Source: Elusimicrobiota bacterium (GTDB lineage: Bacteria > Elusimicrobiota > Elusimicrobia > UBA1565 > UBA9628). From it: a stretch of DNA of 64,000 nt. The translations under genes were made by a program, and so were the position numbers. The notes under the pieces are model-generated. The model was given only the letters and a program-made list of their open reading frames with translations. It did no database searches and had not been told where the DNA came from. Where the stretch lies: positions 17,373 to 81,372 of the forward strand of contig JACQAZ010000029.1 in assembly GCA_016194705.1 (NCBI GenBank). The letters run 5' to 3'. Numbering within the stretch: position 1 is the stretch's first letter; the number at the start of each line of letters is the position of its first letter. Positions 32,782-41,444 of the stretch are shown one piece after another.

Positions 32782-33591
32782 ATGACGCACAGCGAGCTCA
32801 TGACTGTCCTCTCACGGCGATTGGCCGGCGGCCAGTCGACGGCCCTGGTCACGCTCACGCGCTCAACGGGCTCGGCGCCGCGCGAGCTGGGCGCGAAGAT
32901 GCTGGTCTTTCCCGACGGCACGATCCAAGGCACCATCGGCGGGGGCCGGCTCGAGGCCCAGGCCATCGAGGACGCGATCAAGGCCATTAAAGGAGGACAG
33001 CCTCTGTCCCGTTCTTACGAGCTCGAGCCCAAGGCTTTGGGCATGTACTGCGGCGGCACGGTCGAAGTGTTCATCGACGTCTTCACCGAGTCCCTCAAGC
33101 TCGTGATCCTGGGCGGCGGCCACGTCGGCGAGAAGCTCGCGGCCCTGGCCGCCTTTCTCGGCGTGCCCCATTGGGTGATCGACGACCGTCCGGAATTCGC
33201 AGCGCCCGCGAGGTTCCCCCACGCGCGCCAGACTTTCGTCGCCCAGCCCTCAGCCGCGCTGCAAACCCTGCATCTCGACGAGAATACCGCGATCGCCATC
33301 GTCACGCGCTGCCACGGCTTCGATCTCCGTTGTCTCGTCGCGGCGCTTCCCACAAAGGCCTTCTACATCGGCATGATCGGCAGCCGCACGAAGACCCGCC
33401 GCCTTTTCGACGCCTGCGAACGCCGTGAACTCAATACCTCGGAAGACGGCCGGGTGCACGCCCCAATCGGCCTCGACCTCGGCGGCCGGACTCCCGAGGC
33501 CATCGCGCTCTCGATCATGGCCGAGATCATGCGGCTGCGAAACGGCGCCACCGGCGAGCCGCTGAGCCTGCTGCGGGAGGCCAAGGCGTGA
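32782..33591 (+). CDS. XdhC/CoxI-family molybdenum cofactor maturation protein
   Basis: A 269-residue protein with the N-terminal XdhC-CoxI domain (VTLTRSTGSAPRELGAKMLV, GTIGGGRLEA, GMYCGGTVEVFID) and C-terminal Rossmann domain (LVILGGGHVGEKLAALA, then YIGMIGSRTKTRR). Family members bind Moco, promote sulfuration and insert it into xanthine dehydrogenase; the Bacillus counterpart is PucA. It is the first gene of the Moco operon, 13 kb from the dehydrogenase genes it should serve. Confidence 0.92.
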   Translation: MTHSELMTVLSRRLAGGQSTALVTLTRSTGSAPRELGAKMLVFPDGTIQGTIGGGRLEAQAIEDAIKAIKGGQPLSRSYELEPKALGMYCGGTVEVFIDVFTESLKLVILGGGHVGEKLAALAAFLGVPHWVIDDRPEFAAPARFPHARQTFVAQPSAALQTLHLDENTAIAIVTRCHGFDLRCLVAALPTKAFYIGMIGSRTKTRRLFDACERRELNTSEDGRVHAPIGLDLGGRTPEAIALSIMAEIMRLRNGATGEPLSLLREAKA

Positions 33592-34775
33592 AGCCGACCG
33601 CCTCCAAGAAGCTCGCCTCTCTGCCGCCCTATCTCTTCGTGCTGCTGGCCAAGCTCAAGGCCCAGGCCGAGTCAGCCGGCCACTCGGTCATCGACCTCGG
33701 CCAAGGCAGCCCCGACCTGCCCAGCCCTGCCCGCGTCGTGGCCGCGCTCAAGGCCTCGATCGACAAGCCCTGGACCCACCGCTATCCGGCCAACTCGGGC
33801 CTGCCCGCGCTGCGTCAGGCGATCGCCGACTGGTACCGCCGCCGCTTCAAGGTGACCCTCGACCCGGACACGCAGGTCCTGCCTCTGGTCGGCAGCAAGG
33901 AGGGCATCGCGCATCTTTTCATGGCCTTGCTCGAGCCCGGCGACAGCGTCCTGGTCCCCAATCCTTGCTACCCGGTCCACTACAACGGCGTCGTGCTGGC
34001 CGGCGGCAAGCCGCGCCTCATGCCGCTCTCAGAGTCGATGGGCTACCTGCCCGACCTGCGCAAGATCACGCCCGCGGCCGCCAAAGCCGCGAAGGTCATG
34101 ATCCTCAACTATCCCAACAATCCGACCGGCGCGGTGCTCGAGAGCAACCTGCTGCTCGAGGACGCTTTGGATTTCTCGCGCAAGCACGGCTGCCTCATCG
34201 CCTACGACAACGCCTACTCGGAGCTGACCTTCGACGGCTACCGCGCGCCCTCCATCCTGCAGATTCCGGGCGCCTTCGAGCGCGCCGTCGAGTTCCACTC
34301 GTTCTCGAAGACCTACTCGATGGCGGGCTGGCGCATAGGATTTGCGGTCGGCAACGCCGAGGCCCTGGCGCATCTGGGCAAGTTCAAGGGCTTCCTCGAC
34401 TACGGCATCCCGTCCTTCATACAGGAGGCCGCCATCGAAGCCCTGACCGGGCCGCAGGACTACGTCGCCGAGGCCTGCCGCACCTACCAGCGCCGCCGCG
34501 ACGCGATGGTCAAGGCCCTGGCCAAGATCGGCTGGGAGGTGCCCGTCTCCAAGGCCTCGATGTACCTCTGGGCGCGCCTGCCCAAGAAGGCGGCGCGCCT
34601 CAAATCGCTCAAGTTCGCCGAGCGCCTGATCCTCGAGCACGGGGTCGTGATCTCGCCGGGCATCGGCTTCGGACCGCACGGCGAGGGCTACATGCGCATT
34701 TCCCTGATCGCGCCCGAGGCCCAGCTCGAGGAAGCCGCCGGCCGCATCGGGGCGTGCCTCGCCAAGCTCAAGTGA
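33588..34775 (+). CDS. Class I/II PLP-dependent aminotransferase
   Basis: A 395-residue aminotransferase of the aspartate/alanine/LL-diaminopimelate group. YPANSGLPALRQAIADWY near residue 65, NYPNNPTGAV near 170, DNAYSELTF near 205, the PLP lysine in SFSKTYSMAGWRIG near 240 and the Arg-containing C-terminus GYMRISLI are intact. The GTG start overlaps the upstream stop, and its own stop overlaps MoaA, so it is embedded in the cofactor operon. A role in amino transfer to glyoxylate from ureide breakdown would fit, but substrate cannot be told from sequence. Confidence 0.88.
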   Translation: MKPTASKKLASLPPYLFVLLAKLKAQAESAGHSVIDLGQGSPDLPSPARVVAALKASIDKPWTHRYPANSGLPALRQAIADWYRRRFKVTLDPDTQVLPLVGSKEGIAHLFMALLEPGDSVLVPNPCYPVHYNGVVLAGGKPRLMPLSESMGYLPDLRKITPAAAKAAKVMILNYPNNPTGAVLESNLLLEDALDFSRKHGCLIAYDNAYSELTFDGYRAPSILQIPGAFERAVEFHSFSKTYSMAGWRIGFAVGNAEALAHLGKFKGFLDYGIPSFIQEAAIEALTGPQDYVAEACRTYQRRRDAMVKALAKIGWEVPVSKASMYLWARLPKKAARLKSLKFAERLILEHGVVISPGIGFGPHGEGYMRISLIAPEAQLEEAAGRIGACLAKLK

Positions 34776-35755
34776 CGACGACCCCATTGACCGACGGCTT
34801 CGGGCGCGCCTTTCACTACCTGCGGCTCTCTGTCGAGGACGCCTGCAACTTTCGCTGCCTCTACTGCCTGCCCGGCGGCTACCACCGCGCCGAGGAACTG
34901 CCTCCGCTGACGGTCGATGAAATCCGCCGACTGGCCCGGGCCTTCGCCGGGATGGGACTTTGGAAGATCCGCCTGACCGGCGGCGAGCCCACCGTGCGGG
35001 CCGACATCGCGGCCATAGCGGAAGCCGTCGCGCGCGTGCCCGGAATACGGAAGGTCTCGCTCTCGACCAACGGCTACCGGCTCGTCGAACTCGCCGCGCC
35101 CCTGCGGCGCGCGGGCGTCTCCTCGGTCAACGTCAGCGTCGACAGCCTGGACGCGGCGCGCTTTGCCCGGATCACGGGCCAGGACAAGCTCAAGGCCGTC
35201 TGGGCCGGCGTCGAGCGGTGCCTCGAGCTGGGCCTCGAGACCAAGATCAACGTGGTCTTGATGAAGGATTTGAACGACCAGGAGCTGGGGCGGTTCTTCG
35301 AGCTCGCGAAGAAGCTTCCGTTGTCGGTCCGATTCATCGAGCTGATGCCGACGGGAGAAAATTCGAATCTGTTCGCCAAAAGCCACTTAAGCGGCACTGT
35401 GGTCGTGGAACGGCTGCTGAGCGAAAAGTGGACCGAAAAGCCGCGCCCGGAAGGCGGCGGCCCTGCGCGGCTTTTCGGCAGTTTGGATTCGTTGGGAAGC
35501 GTCGGCGTCATCGCGCCCTACTCGAAGGACTTTTGCGCGACGTGCAACCGCTTGAGAGTGACCTCGCGCGGCGGGCTCAGATTGTGTCTTTTCGCCGAGG
35601 CCGACTTCTCCCTGCGCCATCTCCTCCAGTCCGACGACCAGACGCCGGAGCTCCAGCGGACGGTACGTGACCTCATCGGCAAGAAAGAGGTCTCGCATTA
35701 TCTGCCCGAGGGCAAGATCGGCAACGTCAAGCACTTCGCGATGATGGGCGGATAA
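34772..35755 (+). CDS. moaA: GTP 3',8-cyclase MoaA
   Basis: A 327-residue radical SAM enzyme catalysing the first step of molybdenum cofactor synthesis. The SAM cluster Cys are in CNFRCLYC near residue 25, RLTGGEPTVR follows, and the second cluster Cys in FCATCNRLRVTSRGGLRLCLF near 255-272. The functional C-terminal double glycine (MMGG) is preserved. It starts at GTG 34772, overlapping the aminotransferase stop. Confidence 0.96.
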   Translation: MTTTPLTDGFGRAFHYLRLSVEDACNFRCLYCLPGGYHRAEELPPLTVDEIRRLARAFAGMGLWKIRLTGGEPTVRADIAAIAEAVARVPGIRKVSLSTNGYRLVELAAPLRRAGVSSVNVSVDSLDAARFARITGQDKLKAVWAGVERCLELGLETKINVVLMKDLNDQELGRFFELAKKLPLSVRFIELMPTGENSNLFAKSHLSGTVVVERLLSEKWTEKPRPEGGGPARLFGSLDSLGSVGVIAPYSKDFCATCNRLRVTSRGGLRLCLFAEADFSLRHLLQSDDQTPELQRTVRDLIGKKEVSHYLPEGKIGNVKHFAMMGG

Positions 35756-35756
35756 T

Positions 35757-36731
35757 TTGGGAAGACAAAACCTCAAGATGGTCGACGTCGGCGGCAAGGC
35801 CGCGACGAGCCGCCGGGCGGTCGCGCGCGGAAGCCTGCGCATGGGACAGACGGCCTTCCGCCTGCTCAAAGCGGGACAGCTTCCGAAGGGCGACGCGCTC
35901 AAGGCCGGCGAGGTCGCGGGCCTGCTGGCGGCCAAGCGCACCGCCGAGCTCATCCCGCTCTGCCATCCGCTCCCGCTGGACTCGGTCGCGCTCTCCTTCG
36001 AGCTCGATGAAACGATTCCGGGCGTCACCGCGTTCTGCGAGGCCAAGGCCTCCGCCAAGACGGGAGTCGAGATGGAGGCCCTCTGCGGCGTGAGCGGCGC
36101 GCTGCTGGCCGTCTACGACCTCGTCAAGCAGGTCGACCCGGCGCTGACGATCCTCGATATCAGGCTCGATATAAAGGAAGGCGGCAAGTCGGGCGTCTGG
36201 CGGCATCCTCTCTTCCCGGAGAAAACAAATCCGAGGATCAAACCCCTGCGCTCGGGCACAGCCGCCGTGATCACCGTCAGCGACCGCTGCTTTGCGGGCA
36301 CGGCCAAGGACCTCTCCGGCCCGCAGCTGCGCGCCGGACTCAAAGCCGTGGGCTTTTCTACCGGCAAGCCCGTCGTCGTCCCCGACGAGAAGGAAAAGAT
36401 CGCGGCCGCGATCGTCCGGCTCGCTCGGCGCGCCGACGTCGTCGTCTTGACGGGCGGCACCGGGCTCTCCCCGCGCGACGTGACCCCCGAGGCCGTGAGT
36501 TCGGTCTGCGGCCGGCTGATACCGGGGATCGGCGAGGCCCTGCGCGCCGCGGGTCAGGCCTCGACGCCGATGTCGAGCTTGAGCCGCTCGGTCGCGGGAC
36601 AGCTCGGGCGCTCGATCGTGGTCGCTTTGCCAGGCTCGCGCGGCGGCGTCCAGGACGGCCTGGCCGTCTTGGCCGACATTCTGCCCCACGCCGTCCACGT
36701 GGCCCGCGGGGCCGATCACCCGCGAAAATGA
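35757..36731 (+). CDS. moaCB: Fused MoaC-MoaB molybdenum cofactor protein
   Basis: A 324-residue fusion. Residues about 8-155 are MoaC (cyclic pyranopterin monophosphate synthase): MVDVGGKAATSRRAVARG, AAKRTAELIPLCHPLPL and KTGVEMEALCGVSGALL. Residues about 165-324 are MoaB/MogA (molybdopterin adenylyltransferase): AAVITVSDRCFAGTAKD, VVVLTGGTGLSPRDVTPEA and ALPGSRGGVQDGL. I use TTG at 35757 just after the moaA stop; ATG at 35778 is the alternative and would start exactly at MVDVGG. The fusion puts two non-consecutive pathway steps in one chain. Confidence 0.92.
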   Translation: MGRQNLKMVDVGGKAATSRRAVARGSLRMGQTAFRLLKAGQLPKGDALKAGEVAGLLAAKRTAELIPLCHPLPLDSVALSFELDETIPGVTAFCEAKASAKTGVEMEALCGVSGALLAVYDLVKQVDPALTILDIRLDIKEGGKSGVWRHPLFPEKTNPRIKPLRSGTAAVITVSDRCFAGTAKDLSGPQLRAGLKAVGFSTGKPVVVPDEKEKIAAAIVRLARRADVVVLTGGTGLSPRDVTPEAVSSVCGRLIPGIGEALRAAGQASTPMSSLSRSVAGQLGRSIVVALPGSRGGVQDGLAVLADILPHAVHVARGADHPRK

Positions 36732-37912
36732 TTTCATACGCCGAAGCCCTGCGCCGGGTCTTGAGCGAGGTCGCGCCGCTGCCCCGCGAGGAAGTCCCCC
36801 TCCGTGAGGCCCTCGGGCGCGTCTGCGCCGCGCGGATCACGAGCCGCCGGACCCTGCCCGCATTCGACAACTCGGCGATGGACGGCTTCGCGGTCGCCGC
36901 CGCGGCCGTCCGCCGCGCCGGGGCCCTGCTGCCGGTGGCGGGCTCGCTCGCGGCAGGCGATGCGCCCCGGACCCTCCAGAGAGGATTTGCCTGCGAGATC
37001 ATGACGGGCGCGGCGCTGCCGCGCGGCGCCGACGCCGTCGTGGCCGTCGAATCGACGCGCCGCTCGGGCTGCGGCCGCGACGTCGTCATCGAGCGGCCGT
37101 GCGCTCCGGGCGACTTCGTGCGGCGGGCCGGGACCGATTTCGCCAAAGGGCAGCTCGTTGCCGACGCCCGGACCGTCCTCGAGCCGCGCCATCTGATGGC
37201 TTTGGCCGCGCTCGGGGTCTCCCGCGTCGCGGTCCGCCGCCGTCCCAAGGTCGCGGTGCTGGCCACCGGCAAGGAGCTCGTCGCGCCCGAGCGGCATCCA
37301 AGGCCCGGCCAAGTCCACGATGCGAGCTCGACTTTTCTTGTGGCCGCGTTGGAGGCCGCGGGGTGCGAGGCGCGCCATCACGGGATCGTTGGGGACGATC
37401 CCGCCGAGTTCCGGCGCCGGATGAAGAAGATCCTGGCCTCGAAGCCCGACGCGGTGCTGAGCACCGGCGCCGTGTCGATGGGCAAGCACGACTTCGTGAC
37501 GGCGCAAGTCCAGGCCCTGGGCGCCCGTCTGCTCTACCACAAGGTCGCCATCCGCCCGGGAAAGCCGGGGCTCGTCGCCCGTTTTCCCCGCGGCCCGCTG
37601 TTCTTCGGCCTGCCGGGAAATCCCATCTCGACCGTCGTGGGCTTCCGCTTCTTCGTCCTTCCTTGCCTGCGCCGCGCGCTCGGCCTGCCCGATGAAAAAC
37701 CCGCGCGGGCGGTCCTGGCGGCCGACGCCGAAAAGCCCGCCGGGCTGCGCTGTTTTTTCAAGGCGAGACTCGAAGGCGGCAAGGTCCGGATCCTCCCCGG
37801 ACAAGGCTCGTTCCAAATCCGGCCGCTTCTCGAGGCCGACTGCTGGGCCGTCCTGCCGGAGGCGGGAGACCGCGCCCGCGCCGGGACGGCCGTCGAGGTG
37901 CATCCCCTGTGA
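36728..37912 (+). CDS. moeA: Molybdopterin molybdenumtransferase MoeA
   Basis: A 394-residue MoeA, which inserts molybdate into adenylylated molybdopterin. PAFDNSAMDGFAV near residue 42, CEIMTGAALPRGADAVV near 88, VAVLATGKELV near 178, STGAVSMGKHDFV near 240 and IRPGKPG with FFGLPGNPIS near 275-298 are present. The usual SGGVS(V/M)G element is changed to TGAVSMG. It overlaps both neighbouring genes by four bases. Confidence 0.94.
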   Translation: MISYAEALRRVLSEVAPLPREEVPLREALGRVCAARITSRRTLPAFDNSAMDGFAVAAAAVRRAGALLPVAGSLAAGDAPRTLQRGFACEIMTGAALPRGADAVVAVESTRRSGCGRDVVIERPCAPGDFVRRAGTDFAKGQLVADARTVLEPRHLMALAALGVSRVAVRRRPKVAVLATGKELVAPERHPRPGQVHDASSTFLVAALEAAGCEARHHGIVGDDPAEFRRRMKKILASKPDAVLSTGAVSMGKHDFVTAQVQALGARLLYHKVAIRPGKPGLVARFPRGPLFFGLPGNPISTVVGFRFFVLPCLRRALGLPDEKPARAVLAADAEKPAGLRCFFKARLEGGKVRILPGQGSFQIRPLLEADCWAVLPEAGDRARAGTAVEVHPL

Positions 37913-38154
37913 CGCGCACCATCGAGCTCTACGGCCGCCTGCGCGGCGCGGGTCTGGGCGACCGGGTCGAGCTCGAGCTCCGCGCGGGTCTGACCGCGGG
38001 CGAGGCTCTAGGCGTTTTGAAGGCCGTGTTTCGGGAGCGCGCCGGACTTTTGGAGGGCTGCGCCTTGGCCACCGAGAACTCGGTCTTGAGGAGCGCGGAC
38101 CCGCTCCCGGACTCGGCCAGATTGGCGGCGCTGCCGCCGGTGTGCGGCGGATGA
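37909..38154 (+). CDS. moaD: Molybdopterin synthase sulfur carrier subunit MoaD
   Basis: An 81-residue ubiquitin-like protein ending in the required Gly-Gly (PPVCGG), with the beta-grasp start IELYGRLR and the helix GEALGVLKAVF. It carries thiocarboxylate sulfur to MoaE. The GTG start overlaps the moeA stop. No MoeB-type activating enzyme is in the window. Confidence 0.88.
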   Translation: MTRTIELYGRLRGAGLGDRVELELRAGLTAGEALGVLKAVFRERAGLLEGCALATENSVLRSADPLPDSARLAALPPVCGG

Positions 38155-38576
38155 CCAAGCTCACGACGGAGCCCATCGACGTCTCGGGCCTCATGGCGGA
38201 GGTCTCCGACATGGGACACGGAGGGCAAGCCCTCTTCGTCGGCACGGTGCGCGACGAGCACGAGGGCCGCCGCGTCACGGCCGTGACCTACGAGGCCTTC
38301 GAGCCGCTGGCCGCCGCGGTCCTCTCGCAGATCGCGCGGGACGCGTCCCGCGCGCACGGCGCCAAAGTCGCCGTCGTCCACCGCCTCGGCAAGCTTCCGG
38401 CGGGTCAGGCCAGCGTCGCGATCGCGGCGAGCTCCGCGCACCGGGCGCAGGCCTTCAGCGCCTGCCGCGACATCATCGAGGAGATCAAGAAGCAGCTGCC
38501 GGTCTGGAAGAAGGAGCATTACGAGGACGGCGAGTCCGCGTGGCTTGCCGGCTGCGAGCTCGCCGCCGAGCGATGA
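38151..38576 (+). CDS. moaE: Molybdopterin synthase catalytic subunit MoaE
   Basis: A 141-residue MoaE. GTVRDEHEGRRV near 31, YEAFEPLA near 47, VVHRLGKLPAGQASVAIA near 83 and the lysine-rich PVWKKEHYEDGE near 120 match the family, including the catalytic lysines. It combines with MoaD to form molybdopterin synthase and is the last cofactor gene; the following desaturase-like gene still overlaps it by ATGA. Confidence 0.95.
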   Translation: MTKLTTEPIDVSGLMAEVSDMGHGGQALFVGTVRDEHEGRRVTAVTYEAFEPLAAAVLSQIARDASRAHGAKVAVVHRLGKLPAGQASVAIAASSAHRAQAFSACRDIIEEIKKQLPVWKKEHYEDGESAWLAGCELAAER

Positions 38577-39361
38577 GCTTCCCGCCGCGGAGCTTTCTGA
38601 TCCCGACCGCCGTCCTGGCGGGGCTGATGCTCTGGGAGCTCGCCCGTCCCAAGAGGCCGCTGTCCGCTCCGCGGTTTTTCCGCTGGCTCAACAACCTGGG
38701 CCTCTCGAGCCTCAACGCCGTCCTGCTCGCCTTCTTGAGCGCCTCGGCCTCGCTGACCTTGGTCGAGGCGGCCAAGCGGCTCGAGGTCCGCCGGATCGGC
38801 CTGCTCAACCTGACGGCTTGGCCGTACCCGGTGAAGTTCGTCCTCGCCTTCGTCCTGCTCGACCTGGCGATCTACGCGCAGCACTGGACCTTCCACGCGG
38901 TGCCTTGGCTCTGGCGCGCGCACAAGGTCCATCACACCGACGTGGACCTCGACGCGACCACGGGCGTGCGCTTCCATCCCGCCGAGCTGTTTCTCTCTTT
39001 TTTCGTCAAGGCCGCGGCCGTGGCCGTGATCGGCGCGTATTTCCTCGTCGTGGCCGTCTTCGAGCTCGCCTTGACCTCGGCCTCGCTTTTCAGCCACGCC
39101 GACATCCGCCTGCCCGAACGGCTCGACGCCTGGCTGAGGCTGGCCGTGGTCACGCCCGACATGCACCGCGTGCACCACAGCGTCGCCTCATCCGAGACCA
39201 ACAGCAACTTCGGCTTCTGCCTCCCCTGGTGGGACAGGCTGTTGGGGACTTACGAAGGGGCGCCCGCCTCAGGTCCGATCCTGATGGCCTTGGGGCTGCC
39301 GGAATACCGCGACTGGCGCGCGCAAAGCCTCCCCTGGCTCCTCCTGCTCCCCTTCCGGTGA
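38573..39361 (+). CDS. Sterol desaturase/fatty acid hydroxylase-family membrane protein
   Basis: A 262-residue membrane protein with the eight-histidine di-iron pattern: AQHWTFHAVPWLWRAHKVHHTD near residue 103-123, RFHPAE near 133, and MHRVHHSVASSETNSNFG near 195-215. The family hydroxylates or desaturates lipids using oxygen. It is coupled to moaE (ATGA) and to the YaeQ-like gene after it, but a functional link with cofactor synthesis is not obvious. Confidence 0.9.
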   Translation: MSFPPRSFLIPTAVLAGLMLWELARPKRPLSAPRFFRWLNNLGLSSLNAVLLAFLSASASLTLVEAAKRLEVRRIGLLNLTAWPYPVKFVLAFVLLDLAIYAQHWTFHAVPWLWRAHKVHHTDVDLDATTGVRFHPAELFLSFFVKAAAVAVIGAYFLVVAVFELALTSASLFSHADIRLPERLDAWLRLAVVTPDMHRVHHSVASSETNSNFGFCLPWWDRLLGTYEGAPASGPILMALGLPEYRDWRAQSLPWLLLLPFR

Positions 39362-39882
39362 AGATCCGCTGCGACCTGCACGTCAACGGCTCCGCGCGCA
39401 AGCTGCTGCTCGTCCCCGGGCCCAACGAGACCGGCGAGCGCCTGGCCTTGAAGCTGGCGGCCTACCTTCTGTTCTGGGGCTTCGAGCCCAAGGTCGACGC
39501 CAGCGTCAAGACTCCCGCTCTCTCGCGCTTCGAGTTCCTGCCCGACCTCATCGGCCTGGATTCGGGCGGCGAGATCGTGCTCTGGGTCGACTGCCAGACC
39601 ACCACGATGAACAAGCTCGACAAGCTCGTCAAGCGCCTGCCCTACGCGCGGCTGGTCGTGCTCAAGGAGAACGCGCGGACGGCCCTGCGCCTGCGGGCCG
39701 ACGCCCAGGCGAACCTCGCCAAGCCCGAGCGCGTCGAGATCATCGCCTTCCCCGACGGCGGCTTCTCGGAGTGGCTTTCCTGCGTGCGCGAGAAGACCGA
39801 GGTCTTCGGAGAATCGAGCGGCCTCATGATCAACGCGGTGGTCAACGAGCATCCCATCGTCGCCGAGCTCAAGGCCTATTGA
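39358..39882 (+). CDS. YaeQ-family protein
   Basis: A 174-residue protein resembling YaeQ: NETGERLALKLAAYLLFWG near residue 22, PDLIGLDSGGEIVLWVDC near 60, and a lysine-rich segment KLDKLVKRLPYARLVVLK near 86. YaeQ has a PD-(D/E)XK nuclease-like fold but uncertain function. The GTG start overlaps the preceding stop. The assignment rests on pattern memory. Confidence 0.65.
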   Translation: MKIRCDLHVNGSARKLLLVPGPNETGERLALKLAAYLLFWGFEPKVDASVKTPALSRFEFLPDLIGLDSGGEIVLWVDCQTTTMNKLDKLVKRLPYARLVVLKENARTALRLRADAQANLAKPERVEIIAFPDGGFSEWLSCVREKTEVFGESSGLMINAVVNEHPIVAELKAY

Positions 39883-39889
39883 TCTCTGC

Positions 39890-39895
39890 TATAAT
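39890..39895 (+). promoter_or_regulatory. Extended -10 box before the ChaN-like gene and its small upstream frame
   Basis: TGCTATAAT, 6 bases before an ATG at 39902 and 53 bases before the main ATG at 39949. Confidence 0.65.
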
Positions 39896-39901
39896 CCGGG
39901 A

Positions 39902-39955
39902 ATGACCGAAGGGAATGGTTTGACTCCGAAGGATATTGGAAGAAAACCATGCTGA
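39902..39955 (+). CDS. Possible 17-residue upstream peptide overlapping the ChaN-like start
   Basis: An ATG 6 bases downstream of TATAAT opens a frame of MTEGNGLTPKDIGRKPC that ends at TGA 39953-39955, overlapping the next ATG (39949) by seven bases. Spacing fits the leaderless pattern of this genome. It could regulate the following gene by translational coupling. Too short to judge by codon use. Confidence 0.35.
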   Translation: MTEGNGLTPKDIGRKPC

Positions 39956-40887
39956 TAGCGTTCATCCTGCTTGCCGCCTCGGCCCGCGCCGCCGTCGATT
40001 TCGACCGCCTCCCGGCCTTGGACCTCGCCCGCCTGCTCCAAGAGATCCCGGCTCCCGCGCCGGCGAAGGGTCTCCCGATTTCCCGCGAGCTCGTCTTTGA
40101 GAGGGCCGGTTCCTTAATAGGCCCCTCCCGGCTCGCGCTCAAGCTGCTGCGCGCGCGCGTCGTCTACTCGGGAGAGCAGCACGACCAGGCCGGCCACCAC
40201 GAGATCCAGCTCAAGCTTTTGAAGGCGCTGCACGCGCGCAAGCCGGGCCTCGCCGTGGGCCTCGAGATGGTCTCGAAGGACTTGCAGCCGAGCCTCGACG
40301 ATTTTCTCTCCGGAAGGCTCTCGGACGCGGACTTCGCCCAATTCTGGAAGAAGGCCTGGGGCTACTATTACGAGCTCTATCGCCCGATCCTGGAGTATTG
40401 CCGCGCGCATCGCGTCCCGGTCACAGGACTCAACGCGCCGATCTCCGTGATACGCCAGATCGCCAAGGGCGGACTCTCGTCGTTGACTCCCGCGCAGCGC
40501 GCCTGGCTGCCCGCGGCGATCGGACAGACCGCCGACGCCAAGTATCTGGCCTATCTCGAGAAGTCGCTCGAGGGCCACGACCCGATGACGCCGGTCCAAA
40601 AGGCGCGCATGCTCGAGGCCATGGCGGCCTGGAACGAGACGATGGGCGACGCGGTCGCCCGCTCGCGGGCTCCGATGCTCGTGCTCGCCGGCTCGGGGCA
40701 TATGGTCTACGGCATGGGGATCAAGGAAAGCGCGGGACGACGATCGCGCGGCCGGCAGGAGGTCGTGCTGCCCTATCCGCTCGACGCGCAGATGAAGACT
40801 CTGGCCGAGCTCCTCAAGGACTTGCGCGATCCCAAGACCGGAGACGCTCAGCTCGCCGACCATTTCTGGCTCTTGCCCAAGGACTAG
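39949..40887 (+). CDS. ChaN-like exported protein (haem-binding/TIKI superfamily)
   Basis: A 312-residue protein with a short signal peptide (MLIAFILLAASARA) and the ChaN-type domain: VVYSGEQHDQAGHHEIQ near residue 65, GLEMVSKDLQPSLDDFL near 100, WGYYYELYRPILEYC near 140, VTGLNAP near 165, and LAGSGHMVYGMGI near 245. ChaN-like lipoproteins bind haem and relate to TIKI proteases; substrate here is unknown. The ATG at 39949 has a GGAAG ribosome site 6-7 bases upstream. Confidence 0.82.
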   Translation: MLIAFILLAASARAAVDFDRLPALDLARLLQEIPAPAPAKGLPISRELVFERAGSLIGPSRLALKLLRARVVYSGEQHDQAGHHEIQLKLLKALHARKPGLAVGLEMVSKDLQPSLDDFLSGRLSDADFAQFWKKAWGYYYELYRPILEYCRAHRVPVTGLNAPISVIRQIAKGGLSSLTPAQRAWLPAAIGQTADAKYLAYLEKSLEGHDPMTPVQKARMLEAMAAWNETMGDAVARSRAPMLVLAGSGHMVYGMGIKESAGRRSRGRQEVVLPYPLDAQMKTLAELLKDLRDPKTGDAQLADHFWLLPKD

Positions 40888-40889
40888 CC

Positions 40890-41444
40890 ATGCGCGAAAT
40901 GACGACGCCCTCCATGCTGGTCTTCGCGGCCGCCGGGGCCGCCGCGCTCGCGGTGCTGGCGGTCGTGCTGCTGCGCGTCATGAACAAGCGCGACCTGGCC
41001 GCCGAGCCCGGGCCCGCGGCCGACCCGGGCGGCGAGTCGCTGACCATCAAAGGCAAGACCTACGGCCTGCACACCCTCAAGAACGTCGCGGGCCCCGCGC
41101 ACTGGGCGCTGAGCCTGGCCGTAGGCTGCCCCCACACCTTCAGCGTCCATCGCGAGGACGCCTTCGAATGGCTGCTCGACCACCTCGGCGTCATGACCAA
41201 GGTTGCCAGCGGCAATGCCCATTACGACGAGGAGTTCGAGATCAACTCGAAGGAGCCCGACTGGACCGCCAAGTTCTTCTCGGACGAGGAGAATCGTCGG
41301 CTCGTCCAGGAGCTCTTCGGCCTGGATTGTTCGGCCGTGATCCTCAACAAGGGCAGGATTCAGGTCGTCTTCGAGGAGCGCGACGCGCTCGAAGAAGGCG
41401 CCGATGCTCTCTCCGAGCTCGCCGCCCGGCTGCCGAAGGCTTAG
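40890..41444 (+). CDS. Membrane-anchored protein of unknown function
   Basis: A 184-residue protein with one N-terminal span (residues about 8-28), a short Pro/Gly linker and a soluble alpha/beta domain (AHWALSLAVGCPHTFSVHRE, then SAVILNKGRIQVVFEERD). It follows the ChaN-like gene by 2 bases and ends within the convergent 41441 gene. No family recognised. Confidence 0.7.
   Translation: MREMTTPSMLVFAAAGAAALAVLAVVLLRVMNKRDLAAEPGPAADPGGESLTIKGKTYGLHTLKNVAGPAHWALSLAVGCPHTFSVHREDAFEWLLDHLGVMTKVASGNAHYDEEFEINSKEPDWTAKFFSDEENRRLVQELFGLDCSAVILNKGRIQVVFEERDALEEGADALSELAARLPKA

Noticed and set aside
38573..39361. A molybdenum-cofactor role for the desaturase-like gene
   Set aside because: Only the overlap with moaE suggests it; the histidine pattern is that of a di-iron lipid hydroxylase.
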